This document shows, one piece after another, positions 42,512 through 52,236 of a DNA stretch of 64,000 nt (positions are counted from its first letter, which is position 1; each line of letters opens with the position of its first letter). The DNA lies in the NCBI GenBank assembly GCA_902581145.1, contig CACHNE010000005.1, positions 16,616-80,615 on the forward strand, written 5' to 3'. Source of the DNA: an uncultured Bacteroidota bacterium (GTDB lineage Bacteria > Bacteroidota > Bacteroidia > Flavobacteriales > Flavobacteriaceae). A model generated the notes under the pieces. It saw nothing but the letters and a program-made list of their open reading frames with translations. It was not told the DNA's origin and did not search any database. The position numbers and the translations under genes were made by a program.

Positions 42512-44104
42512 ATGGAATTTAAATTTAAGAAGATACCACAAGAGTTTGAGATAACTGAAAGGATAAAGCAAGATAACTTTCTGATCAATGGAAATTTGGT
42601 TAAGTGGGATGGTGAGTTTTCACCTGTTTATTCTACAATCTCATCAACTCCTGAATATAAGCCTACTAAGCTTGGTGAAATACCAAGTTTGGGTAAAGAT
42701 GAAGCTATTAAGGCGCTAGACTCTGCTTGTAATGCATTTGATAAAGGTAAGGGTTTATGGCCAACGATGAAGGTTGTTGATCGCATTAATGCAATGGAAA
42801 ACTTCGTTAAAGAAATGAAGCAGAAAAGAGATATAGTTGTAAAGTTATTAATGTGGGAGATTGGAAAAAACCATACTGATTCTCAAAAAGAATTTGACAG
42901 AACCGTAGATTACATATACGATACAATAGAAGCTTACAAGAAAATTGATAGAGATTCTGCAAAATTTCAAAAACATAGTGGTATTAATGCACACATTCGT
43001 AGGGGACCACTTGGTGTAGTGCTTTGTTTAGGACCATATAATTATCCATTGAATGAGACATTTTGTCTTTTAATTCCAGCTTTAATTATGGGTAATACAG
43101 TGATATTTAAGCCTGCTAAACACGGTGTGCTATTAATATCTCCATTAATGGAAGCTTTCAAAAAACATTTTCCACCCGGTGTAGTAAATATTTTATTTGG
43201 AAGAGGTAGGGTTTTAGCAACTCCTATTATGGAGTCTGGTAAAGTAAATGTCTTGGCACTAATAGGACACAGTTCATCTGCTAATTCCTTACAAGAATCT
43301 CATCCAAAGAAAAATAGACTAAGATTAGTCTTGGGTCTTGAGGCAAAAAATCCAGCGATTATATTACCAGATGCTGACTTAGACTTAACGATTCAAGAAT
43401 GTATTAATGGATCCCTTTCTTATAACGGACAAAGATGTACCGCTCTTAAAATAATTTATGTCCACGATGAAATTAGAGATGAATTTATCAACAGATTTTC
43501 TAAGGCTGTTGATGAACTAAAATACGGAAATCCATGGGAGGAGAACGTTAGGTTAACTCCGCTACCAGAACCAAATAAACCCAAATACATACAATCACTA
43601 ATTGCTGATGCAAAACAGAAGGGTGCTAAGATAGTTAATCCTAAAGGTGGAGTTCAATGTGAAAATTATGTATATCCAGCTATTTTATACCCTGTCACTA
43701 AAGATATGAGTGTTTATAAAGAAGAGCAGTTTGGACCAGTGATTCCAATAATTTCATTTAAAGATATTAATGAACCTCTTGATGATATGGCAGAATCAAA
43801 TTACGGACAACAGGTTAGTATTTTCGGAAAGGAAACAAAGAAGCTAGGACCTCTAATTGACACCTTAGTTAATTTAGTTTGTAGGGTCAACATAAATAGC
43901 TCATGTCAACGAGGCCCCGATATTTATCCATTTACAGGAAGAAAAGATTCTGCATTCAGTACATTAAGTGTTCATGATGCACTAAGATCATTTTCAATTC
44001 GTACGTTTGTTGCCTCAAAGGATAATAATGAAAATAATAAGATAATCAAAGATTTGTTAAGTTCTGATAATTCTAACTTTGTATCTACAGATTATATTCT
44101 TTAG
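42512..44104 (+). CDS. gapN: NADP-dependent (non-phosphorylating) glyceraldehyde-3-phosphate dehydrogenase-like aldehyde dehydrogenase
   Basis: ALDH fold: [70 protein letters not shown] at 42512 preferred over upstream TTG at 42476. Confidence 0.85.
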   Translation: MEFKFKKIPQEFEITERIKQDNFLINGNLVKWDGEFSPVYSTISSTPEYKPTKLGEIPSLGKDEAIKALDSACNAFDKGKGLWPTMKVVDRINAMENFVKEMKQKRDIVVKLLMWEIGKNHTDSQKEFDRTVDYIYDTIEAYKKIDRDSAKFQKHSGINAHIRRGPLGVVLCLGPYNYPLNETFCLLIPALIMGNTVIFKPAKHGVLLISPLMEAFKKHFPPGVVNILFGRGRVLATPIMESGKVNVLALIGHSSSANSLQESHPKKNRLRLVLGLEAKNPAIILPDADLDLTIQECINGSLSYNGQRCTALKIIYVHDEIRDEFINRFSKAVDELKYGNPWEENVRLTPLPEPNKPKYIQSLIADAKQKGAKIVNPKGGVQCENYVYPAILYPVTKDMSVYKEEQFGPVIPIISFKDINEPLDDMAESNYGQQVSIFGKETKKLGPLIDTLVNLVCRVNINSSCQRGPDIYPFTGRKDSAFSTLSVHDALRSFSIRTFVASKDNNENNKIIKDLLSSDNSNFVSTDYIL

Positions 44105-44161
44105 ATAATTTTCTTTTTTTTAATAAATATTATTTACATTAGACCAATCAATATTTAAAAA

Positions 44162-44221
44162 ATGCTATTTTTTAACTACAACTTTAACTTCTATTACTTC
44201 TTTTATTTAAAAAGGATGTAG
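44162..44221 (+). CDS. Phe/Tyr operon leader peptide MLFFNYNFNFYYFFYLKRM
   Basis: 19-codon ORF with 6 Phe and 4 Tyr (10 of 19), followed by a terminator directly before pheA. Confidence 0.92.
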   Translation: MLFFNYNFNFYYFFYLKRM

Positions 44222-44262
44222 AGGCTGTTGTAATATAACTAATCAAAATTATTTATGGTCTC
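44221..44262 (+). promoter_or_regulatory. Candidate antiterminator helix of the pheA attenuator
   Basis: GAGGCTGT at 44221-44228 can pair with ATGGTCTC at 44255-44262 (8 pairs, 4 of them G-U), competing with the terminator 5' arm. Hand-folded and weak. Confidence 0.4.
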
Positions 44263-44284
44263 GAAATTTCGAGACTTTTTTTTT
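44258..44284 (+). terminator. pheA attenuator terminator
   Basis: Perfect palindrome GTCTCGAAATTTCGAGAC (44258-44275) followed by 9 T; the T-run abuts ATG at 44285. Confidence 0.93.
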
Positions 44285-45112
44285 ATGAAAAAAAATATAG
44301 GTATACAGGGAATAAAGGGTTCATTTCATCACATAGTTGCAAATAACTATTTTGAAGAAGATATTAATTTGATTGAATATCTCTCCTTCGAAGAATTGAT
44401 TTTAAATTTATTTTATGACAAAATAGATTATGCTATTATGGCAATAGAAAATTCTACTGCTGGATCTATTATTCCTAATTATGCATTGATTGATGAATAT
44501 GGAGTAAATATTGTAGGTGAATATTATCTTCAAATAACACATAATTTGATTGCCTTAAAAGGTCAATCAATTGAAGATATAAAAGAAGTTCAGTCTCATC
44601 CCATGGCTCTTCTACAATGCAGAGATTTTTTTAAAGATAATGCTGATATTGTTTTAATTGAGGATAAGGATACGGCTCAGGTAGCAAAGAAAATTTCTGA
44701 AAATAAAATAAAGGGTTTAGGTGCAATTGCAAGTGATTTAGCCTCAAAAATTTATGGGCTTGATATTATAAATGACAATATTCAAACTATAAAAAAGAAT
44801 CAAACAAGATTTGTTATTCTTCAAAAAAAAAGTCTGACTAAAAACTTAAATTTTAATAAGGCATCGGTAAAATTTGAATTGGATCATAAAAGGGGAAGCT
44901 TAGCAGCTATTTTAAATGTTTTAAGTGATTGTAAGTTGAATTTAACAAAGATACAATCAATGCCTATGATTCAAACTCCGTGGAAATACTCATTTTTTGT
45001 TGATGTCACTTTTGATAAATTAGAAGATTATATTAAGGCTAAATCTATAATTGAAATTATGGCTAAAGATTTTAAAGTATTAGGTGAATATAAAAACTCT
45101 AAAGATGATTGA
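44285..45112 (+). CDS. pheA: Prephenate dehydratase (start corrected from 44255)
   Basis: IGIQGIKGSFHHIVANNYF, AIENSTAGSIIPNYALI, TRFVIL, C-terminal ACT region DHKRGSLAAILNVLSDCKLNLTKIQSMP. Confidence 0.95.
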   Translation: MKKNIGIQGIKGSFHHIVANNYFEEDINLIEYLSFEELILNLFYDKIDYAIMAIENSTAGSIIPNYALIDEYGVNIVGEYYLQITHNLIALKGQSIEDIKEVQSHPMALLQCRDFFKDNADIVLIEDKDTAQVAKKISENKIKGLGAIASDLASKIYGLDIINDNIQTIKKNQTRFVILQKKSLTKNLNFNKASVKFELDHKRGSLAAILNVLSDCKLNLTKIQSMPMIQTPWKYSFFVDVTFDKLEDYIKAKSIIEIMAKDFKVLGEYKNSKDD

Positions 45113-46247
45113 ATTTTCAAAAAGAATAGAAGGATTAAGTGAGTATTATTTTTCCTCTAAGCTGAGAGAGGTAAAGTCTTTAATTGACTCTGGAGAAGAT
45201 ATTATCAATCTTGGAATTGGGAGTCCAGATTTATCTCCTCCAAATCCAGTTATAAAAAAATTAAAAGATTCGTTAAATGTTACTGGAGCGCATAAATATC
45301 AAAGCTATATCGGAGTTGAAAGATTTAGAATGGAAATATCAAATTTTTATAAGTTGCATTATGATTGTGATTTAAATTATCAATCTGAAATTTTACCATT
45401 GATTGGAAGTAAGGAGGGAATTTTTCATATTTCAATGTCTTTTCTTTCAGAAGATGATAAAGTCTTAATACCAAATCCCGGATATCCAACATATTCTTCA
45501 ATAACAAAGTTGATTGGAAATGAAATTATATATTATGATTTAAATGAAAAAAATAACTGGTTACCTGACTTGGATCAATTAACTAAACTTGATTTATCTG
45601 GTGTTAAGATAATGTGGATTAATTATCCACATATGCCAACAGGAGCAGTAGCATCCCGTGAGTATTTTTCTAAAATTATAAATTTTGCGAAGTCTAATAA
45701 TATTTTAATCGTAAATGATAATCCATATAGTTTCATTTTAAATGATAATCCGTTAAGCATTATGAATGTTAAAGGAGCAAGAGATATTTGTATTGAGTTA
45801 AATTCTTTAAGTAAAAGTTTTAACATGGCTGGATGGAGATTAGGGTTTGCTGTGTCAAATCCAGAATACATTTCAAATATTTTAAAGGTAAAAAGTAATG
45901 TTGATTCAGGCATGTTTTTTCCTCTTCAAATGGGTGCTGTCTCAGCATTAAGTCAATCAAAGGATTGGTTTAAAAATTTGAACTTTGAATATTCAAAAAG
46001 AAGAAAATTAGTATGGGAATTAGCTGATAAATTAAATTGTGATTTTTCAAGATCTTCATCAGGAATGTTTGTTTGGGCTAAGATTAAAAGTAATAAAACC
46101 TCTATAGATTATGTGGATAATCTTTTAAATGAAAAAGGTATTTTTATTGCACCTGGTAGTATTTTTGGATCAAATGGTGAAGGATATGTAAGGATTTCAC
46201 TCTGCAATTCTGAAACCAATATTAAGAAAGCAATTTCAAGATTATGA
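45105..46247 (+). CDS. Class I/II aminotransferase, probably aromatic/prephenate pathway (start corrected from 45084)
   Basis: NLGIGSPDLSPP, NPGYPTYSSI, NDNPYSFIL, SLSKSFNMAGWRLGFAV; ATG overlaps the end of pheA. Confidence 0.92.
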   Translation: MIEFSKRIEGLSEYYFSSKLREVKSLIDSGEDIINLGIGSPDLSPPNPVIKKLKDSLNVTGAHKYQSYIGVERFRMEISNFYKLHYDCDLNYQSEILPLIGSKEGIFHISMSFLSEDDKVLIPNPGYPTYSSITKLIGNEIIYYDLNEKNNWLPDLDQLTKLDLSGVKIMWINYPHMPTGAVASREYFSKIINFAKSNNILIVNDNPYSFILNDNPLSIMNVKGARDICIELNSLSKSFNMAGWRLGFAVSNPEYISNILKVKSNVDSGMFFPLQMGAVSALSQSKDWFKNLNFEYSKRRKLVWELADKLNCDFSRSSSGMFVWAKIKSNKTSIDYVDNLLNEKGIFIAPGSIFGSNGEGYVRISLCNSETNIKKAISRL

Positions 46248-47098
46248 AAAAGAAAATTTATGTGATTGGTGTTGGTCTCATTGGTGGCAGTTTTGCAATT
46301 GATATGAGAAAGTTATTTCCAAAATCTACAATTATTGGAATAGACAAGTCAGAAATTCACCTTCAGAAAGCTCTTGAGCTAAAGTTAATTGATGAAAAAT
46401 CTGAACTTTCAAAAATAAATAATCCAGATATTATTGTAATTTCAGTCCCTGTTAAATCCATACTTAAAATTCTGCCGATTGTTTTAAAATCTGTTAATAG
46501 TAACAGCTTAGTTATCGATTTTGGTTCCACAAAAAAAAGTATTTGCCAAATTGTAAAAGACCATCCTAATCGTCAAAATTTTCTAGCTACTCACCCGATC
46601 GCTGGAACAGAATTCTCAGGACCCGTGGCTGCTCATGAAGGCTTATTTGAAGGAAAAAATATAATTGTATGCGATAAGGATGAAACAGATAAATCAATAC
46701 TTGAGCTTGGCCTAAAAATATTTAATTTAATGAAAATGAAAATTGGCTATATGGACTCTGATTCTCATGATAAGCATATTGCTTTCGTTTCACATTTATC
46801 CCATATAAGTTCTTTCATGTTAGGTAAAACCGTGATGGATGAAGAAAAAAATGAAAAGAATATTTTTGAAATGGCTGGAAGTGGTTTTGAATCAACAGTA
46901 AGATTGGCAAAAAGCTCACCTGAAACGTGGACAGATATTTTTGAGGATAATAAAAAAAATATTATTAAATCATTAGATGATTACATTGAAAATTTAGTAT
47001 ATATAAATTCTTTGATTAAAAAAGATAGATTCGATGAAGTTGAATCCCAATTAAAGTCAATTAATTATATAAAAACAATTTTAAAAGGAATAAATTAG
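46244..47098 (+). CDS. tyrA: Prephenate dehydrogenase
   Basis: YVIGVGLIGGSFAIDMRK, THPIAGTEFSGPVAA, HDKHIAFVSHLSHISSFML. Confidence 0.94.
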   Translation: MKKKIYVIGVGLIGGSFAIDMRKLFPKSTIIGIDKSEIHLQKALELKLIDEKSELSKINNPDIIVISVPVKSILKILPIVLKSVNSNSLVIDFGSTKKSICQIVKDHPNRQNFLATHPIAGTEFSGPVAAHEGLFEGKNIIVCDKDETDKSILELGLKIFNLMKMKIGYMDSDSHDKHIAFVSHLSHISSFMLGKTVMDEEKNEKNIFEMAGSGFESTVRLAKSSPETWTDIFEDNKKNIIKSLDDYIENLVYINSLIKKDRFDEVESQLKSINYIKTILKGIN

Positions 47099-47101
47099 AA
47101 T

Positions 47102-48184
47102 ATGAAGAATAGTAAAAATTTGAGAAAATGGTTGGATGATATGAATCTTTCACATCCACTTTTAATTGCAGGACCATGTAGTGCCGAAACTGAGAATCAA
47201 GTTTTAGATATTGCCCACCAGCTTAAAGATTCAGATACAATAGTTTATAGAGCAGGTATTTGGAAGCCAAGAACAAGACCTGGAAATTTTGAAGGTGTTG
47301 GTTCCTTAGCATTACAGTGGATGAAAAAAGTAAAAAAAGAGACAGGAATTCTTACTACCACCGAGGTTGCTAATGCTAACCATGTTGACTTAGCACTTAA
47401 AAATGAAATTGATATTTTGTGGATTGGAGCTAGGACAACTGTAAGTCCGTTTATTGTTCAAGAAATTGCAGAATCACTTCGAGGTACCGAAAAAATTGTT
47501 CTAATTAAAAACCCTGTAAACCCTGATTTATCCTTATGGTTAGGAGCAATTGAAAGATTTTTTTCTTCAAACATTAAAAATATTGGAGCAATTCATAGAG
47601 GGTTTTCAACTTATGAAAAAACAAAATATAGAAATAATCCAGAGTGGCAAATTGCTATTGATCTTCAAAGAAGACTTCCTGATTTGCCATTGATTCTCGA
47701 CCCCTCTCACATAGCTGGAAGAAGAGACCTTATTTTTGATTTATGTCAAACTGCACTAGACTTAAATTATGATGGATTGATGATTGAATCACATAATGAT
47801 CCAGATAATGCATGGAGTGATGCTAAACAACAAATAACCCCTGAAAAGTTAAAAGAATTGACTAAAAACCTTACAATCAGACGTGTCACTAATGATGATG
47901 AAGCATATTTAGATAATTTAGATAATTTAAGAGCACAGATTAATGTTCATGACAATCAATTAATCAATATCTTGGGTAACAGAATGAAAGTTGCAGAAAA
48001 AATTGGTCTTTTAAAGAAAAAAAATAATGTCGCTGTACTTCAGTCTAAAAGATGGAATGAAATTTTAGGGAAGATGATTTTAGAAGGCGATGAAAAAAAC
48101 TTAAGTGAAGAATTTATTTTAAAAGTTTTCAAGGCAATTCATCAAGAATCAATAAATCACCAAGAAAAAATATTAAAGAATTAA
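47102..48184 (+). CDS. Bifunctional DAHP synthase / chorismate mutase
   Basis: LLIAGPCSAETENQVLDIA, RAGIWKPRTRPGNFEGVG, LPLILDPSHIAGRR; C-terminal CM helix LRAQINVHDNQLINILGNRMKVAEKIGLLKKKNN. Confidence 0.94.
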   Translation: MKNSKNLRKWLDDMNLSHPLLIAGPCSAETENQVLDIAHQLKDSDTIVYRAGIWKPRTRPGNFEGVGSLALQWMKKVKKETGILTTTEVANANHVDLALKNEIDILWIGARTTVSPFIVQEIAESLRGTEKIVLIKNPVNPDLSLWLGAIERFFSSNIKNIGAIHRGFSTYEKTKYRNNPEWQIAIDLQRRLPDLPLILDPSHIAGRRDLIFDLCQTALDLNYDGLMIESHNDPDNAWSDAKQQITPEKLKELTKNLTIRRVTNDDEAYLDNLDNLRAQINVHDNQLINILGNRMKVAEKIGLLKKKNNVAVLQSKRWNEILGKMILEGDEKNLSEEFILKVFKAIHQESINHQEKILKN

Positions 48185-48190
48185 ACATAT

Positions 48191-49120
48191 TTGAAAGGAT
48201 TAGTCTACAAATCAACAGGTTCATGGTACACGGTTAAGTCAGAAACCGGATACACATTTGATTGTAAGATTAAAGGGAAACTTAGACTGGAAAATATAAA
48301 TAGTACAAACCCAGTGGTAGTTGGAGATTTTGTAGAATTTGATGTTGAAGACCACGATCAGCAAGAAGTTGGTATCATTAAAAAAATATTTGAAAGAAGA
48401 AACTATATTTTAAGAAAGTCTGTTAATCTATCAAAGCAGACACATATTTTAGCATCAAATATAGATCTTCTTTTACTGGTTATTACTTTAAAAAATCCTA
48501 TTACAACTACTAGTTTTATTGATAGATTTTTAGTGAGTGCAGAAGCGTATTCAATCAAAACTCTGCTAGTTTTTAATAAGTGTGATTTATATGATGAAGT
48601 AGATGAAGATTCGTTAAATTCACTTATTAATATTTATGATGGCATTGGTTATGAAACAATTAAAACATGCGCAAATTCAGGTGAAGGTATTAAAGAATTG
48701 GAGAAGAAAATATCAAATAAAACCATAATGTTAGGCGGACATTCCGGTGTGGGTAAAACATCAATAATTAATGCAATAGATGGAGCTTTAAATTTAAAAG
48801 TAGGTAATATTTCTGATCAACATTCACAAGGCAAGCACACAACTACTTACGCAGAACTTCATGAGCTTGACAATAACATTAAACTTATAGATACACCAGG
48901 TATAAAAGGGTTTGGATTAGTTAATTATAATATAGATGAGATTAGTAATTTTTTTCCTGAATTTCTTAATGTTAAATCAAAATGTAAATTTAATAATTGT
49001 ATACATTTAAACGAGCCTAAATGCTATATAAAAGAAAAAGTAAAATCTGGAGAAATTTCTCTGTCTAGGTATGATAGCTATATTCAAATAATAAATGATG
49101 ATAATTTAAAACATAGATAA
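48191..49120 (+). CDS. rsgA: Ribosome small subunit-dependent GTPase A (TTG start)
   Basis: LGGHSGVGKTSIINAI, HTTTYAELHEL, LIDTPGIKGFGL, CKFNNCIHLNEPKC. Confidence 0.96.
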   Translation: MKGLVYKSTGSWYTVKSETGYTFDCKIKGKLRLENINSTNPVVVGDFVEFDVEDHDQQEVGIIKKIFERRNYILRKSVNLSKQTHILASNIDLLLLVITLKNPITTTSFIDRFLVSAEAYSIKTLLVFNKCDLYDEVDEDSLNSLINIYDGIGYETIKTCANSGEGIKELEKKISNKTIMLGGHSGVGKTSIINAIDGALNLKVGNISDQHSQGKHTTTYAELHELDNNIKLIDTPGIKGFGLVNYNIDEISNFFPEFLNVKSKCKFNNCIHLNEPKCYIKEKVKSGEISLSRYDSYIQIINDDNLKHR

Positions 49121-49121
49121 A

Positions 49122-49598
49122 TTGAAATTAGTTATTCAAAGGGTTATAGAATCAAATTTAACAATTGATAAAAAGATATATTCTTCGATTGGATACGGAA
49201 TGGTAATATTCATTGGAATTTCTGTTGAGGATAACGAAAGTTTTTTGAATAACATAGCAAGTAAAGTTTCAAAACTTAGAATATTCAATGACGAATTTGG
49301 GAAAATGAACAAAAACATAAATGATATAAAAGGTGAAATTTTATTGGTTAGTCAATTTACTTTATATGCAGAAATAAAAAAGGGAAATCGTCCAAACTTT
49401 ATTAAAGCAGCCAAACCAGAAAATGCTATTAAAATTTATAATAGTTTTATAAAAGAATTACAAGCGTATACTAAAACAAAAATTAAAACAGGAAAATTTG
49501 GTGCTGACATGAAGATTAATTTAATTAATGACGGTCCTGTCACAATAATTTTAGAAAACAATAAAAATGGAAATAAAAAATTTACAGAAAAAAGTTGA
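49122..49598 (+). CDS. dtd: D-aminoacyl-tRNA deacylase (TTG start)
   Basis: MKLVIQRVIESNL, LLVSQFTLYAEIKKGNRPNFIKAA, KTGKFGADMKINLINDGPVTIIL. Confidence 0.96.
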   Translation: MKLVIQRVIESNLTIDKKIYSSIGYGMVIFIGISVEDNESFLNNIASKVSKLRIFNDEFGKMNKNINDIKGEILLVSQFTLYAEIKKGNRPNFIKAAKPENAIKIYNSFIKELQAYTKTKIKTGKFGADMKINLINDGPVTIILENNKNGNKKFTEKS

Positions 49599-49893
49599 TA
49601 ATTGGATTAAAAATCATGGGGTAAGGTATTTTAATGAATTGACAAATATGGCACAGCTTACTGAAGAAGTTGGTGAAGTAGCTCGTATAATTTCACGTAA
49701 ATATGGAGAGCAAAGTTTTAAAGAATCCGATAAAGAAGTTGATTTAGCTGGTGAACTTTCGGATGTTTTATTTGTTTTATTATGTCTCGCAAATCAAACG
49801 GGAGTGGACCTTCAAACTTCGTTCGACAACAGACTAAATATGAAAGCAAAACGCGATCATGATAGACATCATTCAAATCAAAAACTTGACTAA
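49567..49893 (+). CDS. MazG-like nucleotide pyrophosphohydrolase
   Basis: LTEEVGEVARIISR...LAGELSDVLFVLLCLANQTGVDL; overlaps the dtd 3' end by 32 nt. Confidence 0.9.
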   Translation: MEIKNLQKKVDNWIKNHGVRYFNELTNMAQLTEEVGEVARIISRKYGEQSFKESDKEVDLAGELSDVLFVLLCLANQTGVDLQTSFDNRLNMKAKRDHDRHHSNQKLD

Positions 49894-51107
49894 TGAATCT
49901 TTCATTGAAGAGTGCTCGACTTAAAGATGCTCATATTGTTATTGCAGGATCGAAAAGCGAATCCAATAGGTTATTAATTCTAAGCTCACTTTTCGAAAGT
50001 TTGTCTTTGGAAAATATATCTAATTCAGATGACACAAATTATTTATCGAATGCTCTTAGTTCTAAATCAAGTACTATTGATATCGGTCATGCTGGAACAG
50101 CAATGAGATTTTTAACCTCATACTTTTCTTTAACTACCAAAAAAGACATAGAATTGAGAGGTTCCCAAAGAATGCATGATCGACCAATTAAAATACTTGT
50201 GGATTCTCTTCGTGAAATTGGAGCCTCAATTAATTATATAGATAAGGAAGGTTATCCACCTCTTCTTATAAAACCATCTAAATTAATTGGGAAGAATTTA
50301 ATTATAGATTCCTCAAAAAGTAGTCAATATATATCATCTTTATTATTAATTGCCCCTAAGATTTCGGGTGGACTTAAAATACAATTAACTGGAAGGGAAA
50401 CATCCAAGCCATATATTGATATGACAATTTCTTTACTAAAAAAAATCGGAGTTGAAATTACCACAGCACAGAATCAAATTTCTGTTTTTGAACTTCAGAA
50501 AATTGAATCTAAAAAACATCATATTGAGTCTGACTGGTCTTCAGCCTCTTATTTCTATTCAGTAGTTGCACTAGCAAAAATTGGTTATAGCTTGAAGCTT
50601 TCAAAATTTTGTTTAAAAAGTTTACAAGGCGATTCTAAAGTTGCGGACATTTACAAATCATTTGGAGTTAAAACAACATATTTAGATGATCTTATAATTT
50701 TAAAAAAAATCGAATCAAATACTGATAAATTTTCATTTGATTTAACTTCAAACCCTGATTTAGCACAAACAATTTGTGTTACTTGTTTGGGTCTTGGTAT
50801 TGAATGTAATTTAACTGGTCTGCATACACTAAAAATTAAAGAAACTGATAGACTTTTAGCATTAAAGAACGAGTTAAGTAAGTTTAATTTAAAAGTTAAA
50901 ATTACCCATGATTCCATTTCTTTTGACAATGTTGATTTTTTAAAACCAAATGTAGTAATAGAAACCTATGATGATCACAGAATGGCAATGTCATTCGCTT
51001 GTTTGGCGACTAAAGTGAAAATTATAATTAATGATACTGAAGTTGTAAGTAAATCCTACAATTCCTTTTGGTCAGATTTAGAGAGAATAGCTATATATTC
51101 TGAATAA
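49893..51107 (+). CDS. aroA: 3-phosphoshikimate 1-carboxyvinyltransferase (EPSP synthase)
   Basis: GSKSESNRLLILSSL, HAGTAMRFLTSYF, SSQYISSLLLIAP, KETDRLLALKNEL, YDDHRMAMSFAC. Confidence 0.95.
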   Translation: MNLSLKSARLKDAHIVIAGSKSESNRLLILSSLFESLSLENISNSDDTNYLSNALSSKSSTIDIGHAGTAMRFLTSYFSLTTKKDIELRGSQRMHDRPIKILVDSLREIGASINYIDKEGYPPLLIKPSKLIGKNLIIDSSKSSQYISSLLLIAPKISGGLKIQLTGRETSKPYIDMTISLLKKIGVEITTAQNQISVFELQKIESKKHHIESDWSSASYFYSVVALAKIGYSLKLSKFCLKSLQGDSKVADIYKSFGVKTTYLDDLIILKKIESNTDKFSFDLTSNPDLAQTICVTCLGLGIECNLTGLHTLKIKETDRLLALKNELSKFNLKVKITHDSISFDNVDFLKPNVVIETYDDHRMAMSFACLATKVKIIINDTEVVSKSYNSFWSDLERIAIYSE

Positions 51108-51121
51108 TTTTGTCAAATTAC

Positions 51122-51153
51122 TTGACATCCCCTATTTCCACATTGTATATTTG
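51122..51153 (+). promoter_or_regulatory. Candidate housekeeping promoter upstream of queA
   Basis: TTGAC at 51122, 19-nt spacer, TATATTTG at 51146-51153 matching TAnnTTTG. Confidence 0.6.
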
Positions 51154-51176
51154 CAACTTTTAAAACCCCCTTTAAT

Positions 51177-52232
51177 ATGAGAATGAAACTTTCAGATTTC
51201 AATTACGAACTGCCAAAAGACTTAGTTGCTGAATATCCAAATAAAAATCGAGATGAGGCTAGATTAATGGTGATTGATAGAAAAGACTATTCAATTCAAC
51301 ATAAACAGTTTAAAGACATGATTGAATACTTTGATGAGAATGATGTTATAGTCTTAAACAACACAAAAGTATTTCCAGCTCGTTTATTCGGAAACAAAGA
51401 AAAAACAGGAGCTAGAATTGAAGTTTTTTTACTACGAGAACTAAATGCTGAACAAAGATTATGGGATGTATTAGTTGATCCGGCTAGAAAAATTAGAATA
51501 GGTAATAAGCTGTATTTTGGAAATGATGATACACTTGTCGCAGAAGTTATTGACAATACAACATCTAGGGGGAGAACTCTAAGATTTCTTTGTGATGTAG
51601 GTTATGAAGATTTTAGAAAACTTTTAATTGATTTAGGCGAAACACCCTTACCAAAATATATAAATAGAGAAGTTGAGCCTGAAGATAAGGACAGATATCA
51701 GACTATTTATGCTAAAAATGAAGGGGCTGTTGCAGCTCCAACAGCTGGATTACACTTTTCAAAACATCTTATGAAAAGACTTGAAATAAAAGGTATAAAT
51801 TTCTCAGAAGTTACTTTACATGTTGGTCTTGGTTCATTTTATCCTGTCGAAGTAGAAGATTTATCAAAACACAAGATGGATAGTGAAAGGGTAATTATTG
51901 AAGGTGATTCTGCAGCTACTATTAATAAAGGACTGGCAAATAAAAGACGAATATGTGCAGTTGGAACAACTGTGATGAGAGCAATTGAAAGCTCTGTATC
52001 TTCAATGGGAACACTGAATGAATATGATGGATGGACAAATAAATTTATTTTTCCTCCTTACGATTTTTCAATTGCTAATTCAATGATAACTAATTTTCAT
52101 ATGCCTAAATCAACACTGTTGATGATGACATCTGCCTTTATAGGCAATGATTTTATCAAGAAAGCTTATGAAGAAGCGATTAAGGAAAAATATAATTTCT
52201 TTAGTTATGGAGACTCAATGCTAATTATTTAA
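51177..52232 (+). CDS. queA: S-adenosylmethionine:tRNA ribosyltransferase-isomerase
   Basis: [67 protein letters not shown]. Confidence 0.97.
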   Translation: MRMKLSDFNYELPKDLVAEYPNKNRDEARLMVIDRKDYSIQHKQFKDMIEYFDENDVIVLNNTKVFPARLFGNKEKTGARIEVFLLRELNAEQRLWDVLVDPARKIRIGNKLYFGNDDTLVAEVIDNTTSRGRTLRFLCDVGYEDFRKLLIDLGETPLPKYINREVEPEDKDRYQTIYAKNEGAVAAPTAGLHFSKHLMKRLEIKGINFSEVTLHVGLGSFYPVEVEDLSKHKMDSERVIIEGDSAATINKGLANKRRICAVGTTVMRAIESSVSSMGTLNEYDGWTNKFIFPPYDFSIANSMITNFHMPKSTLLMMTSAFIGNDFIKKAYEEAIKEKYNFFSYGDSMLII

Positions 52233-52236
52233 AATT

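Noticed and set aside
44255-44284. Upstream start of pheA in the ORF track (MVSKFRDFFFMKKN...)
   Set aside because: These codons lie within the terminator palindrome and U-run; ATG at 44285 begins the conserved prephenate dehydratase N-terminus.
45084-45104. Upstream start of the aminotransferase in the ORF track
   Set aside because: ATG at 45105 gives the standard short overlap with pheA and a natural N-terminus.
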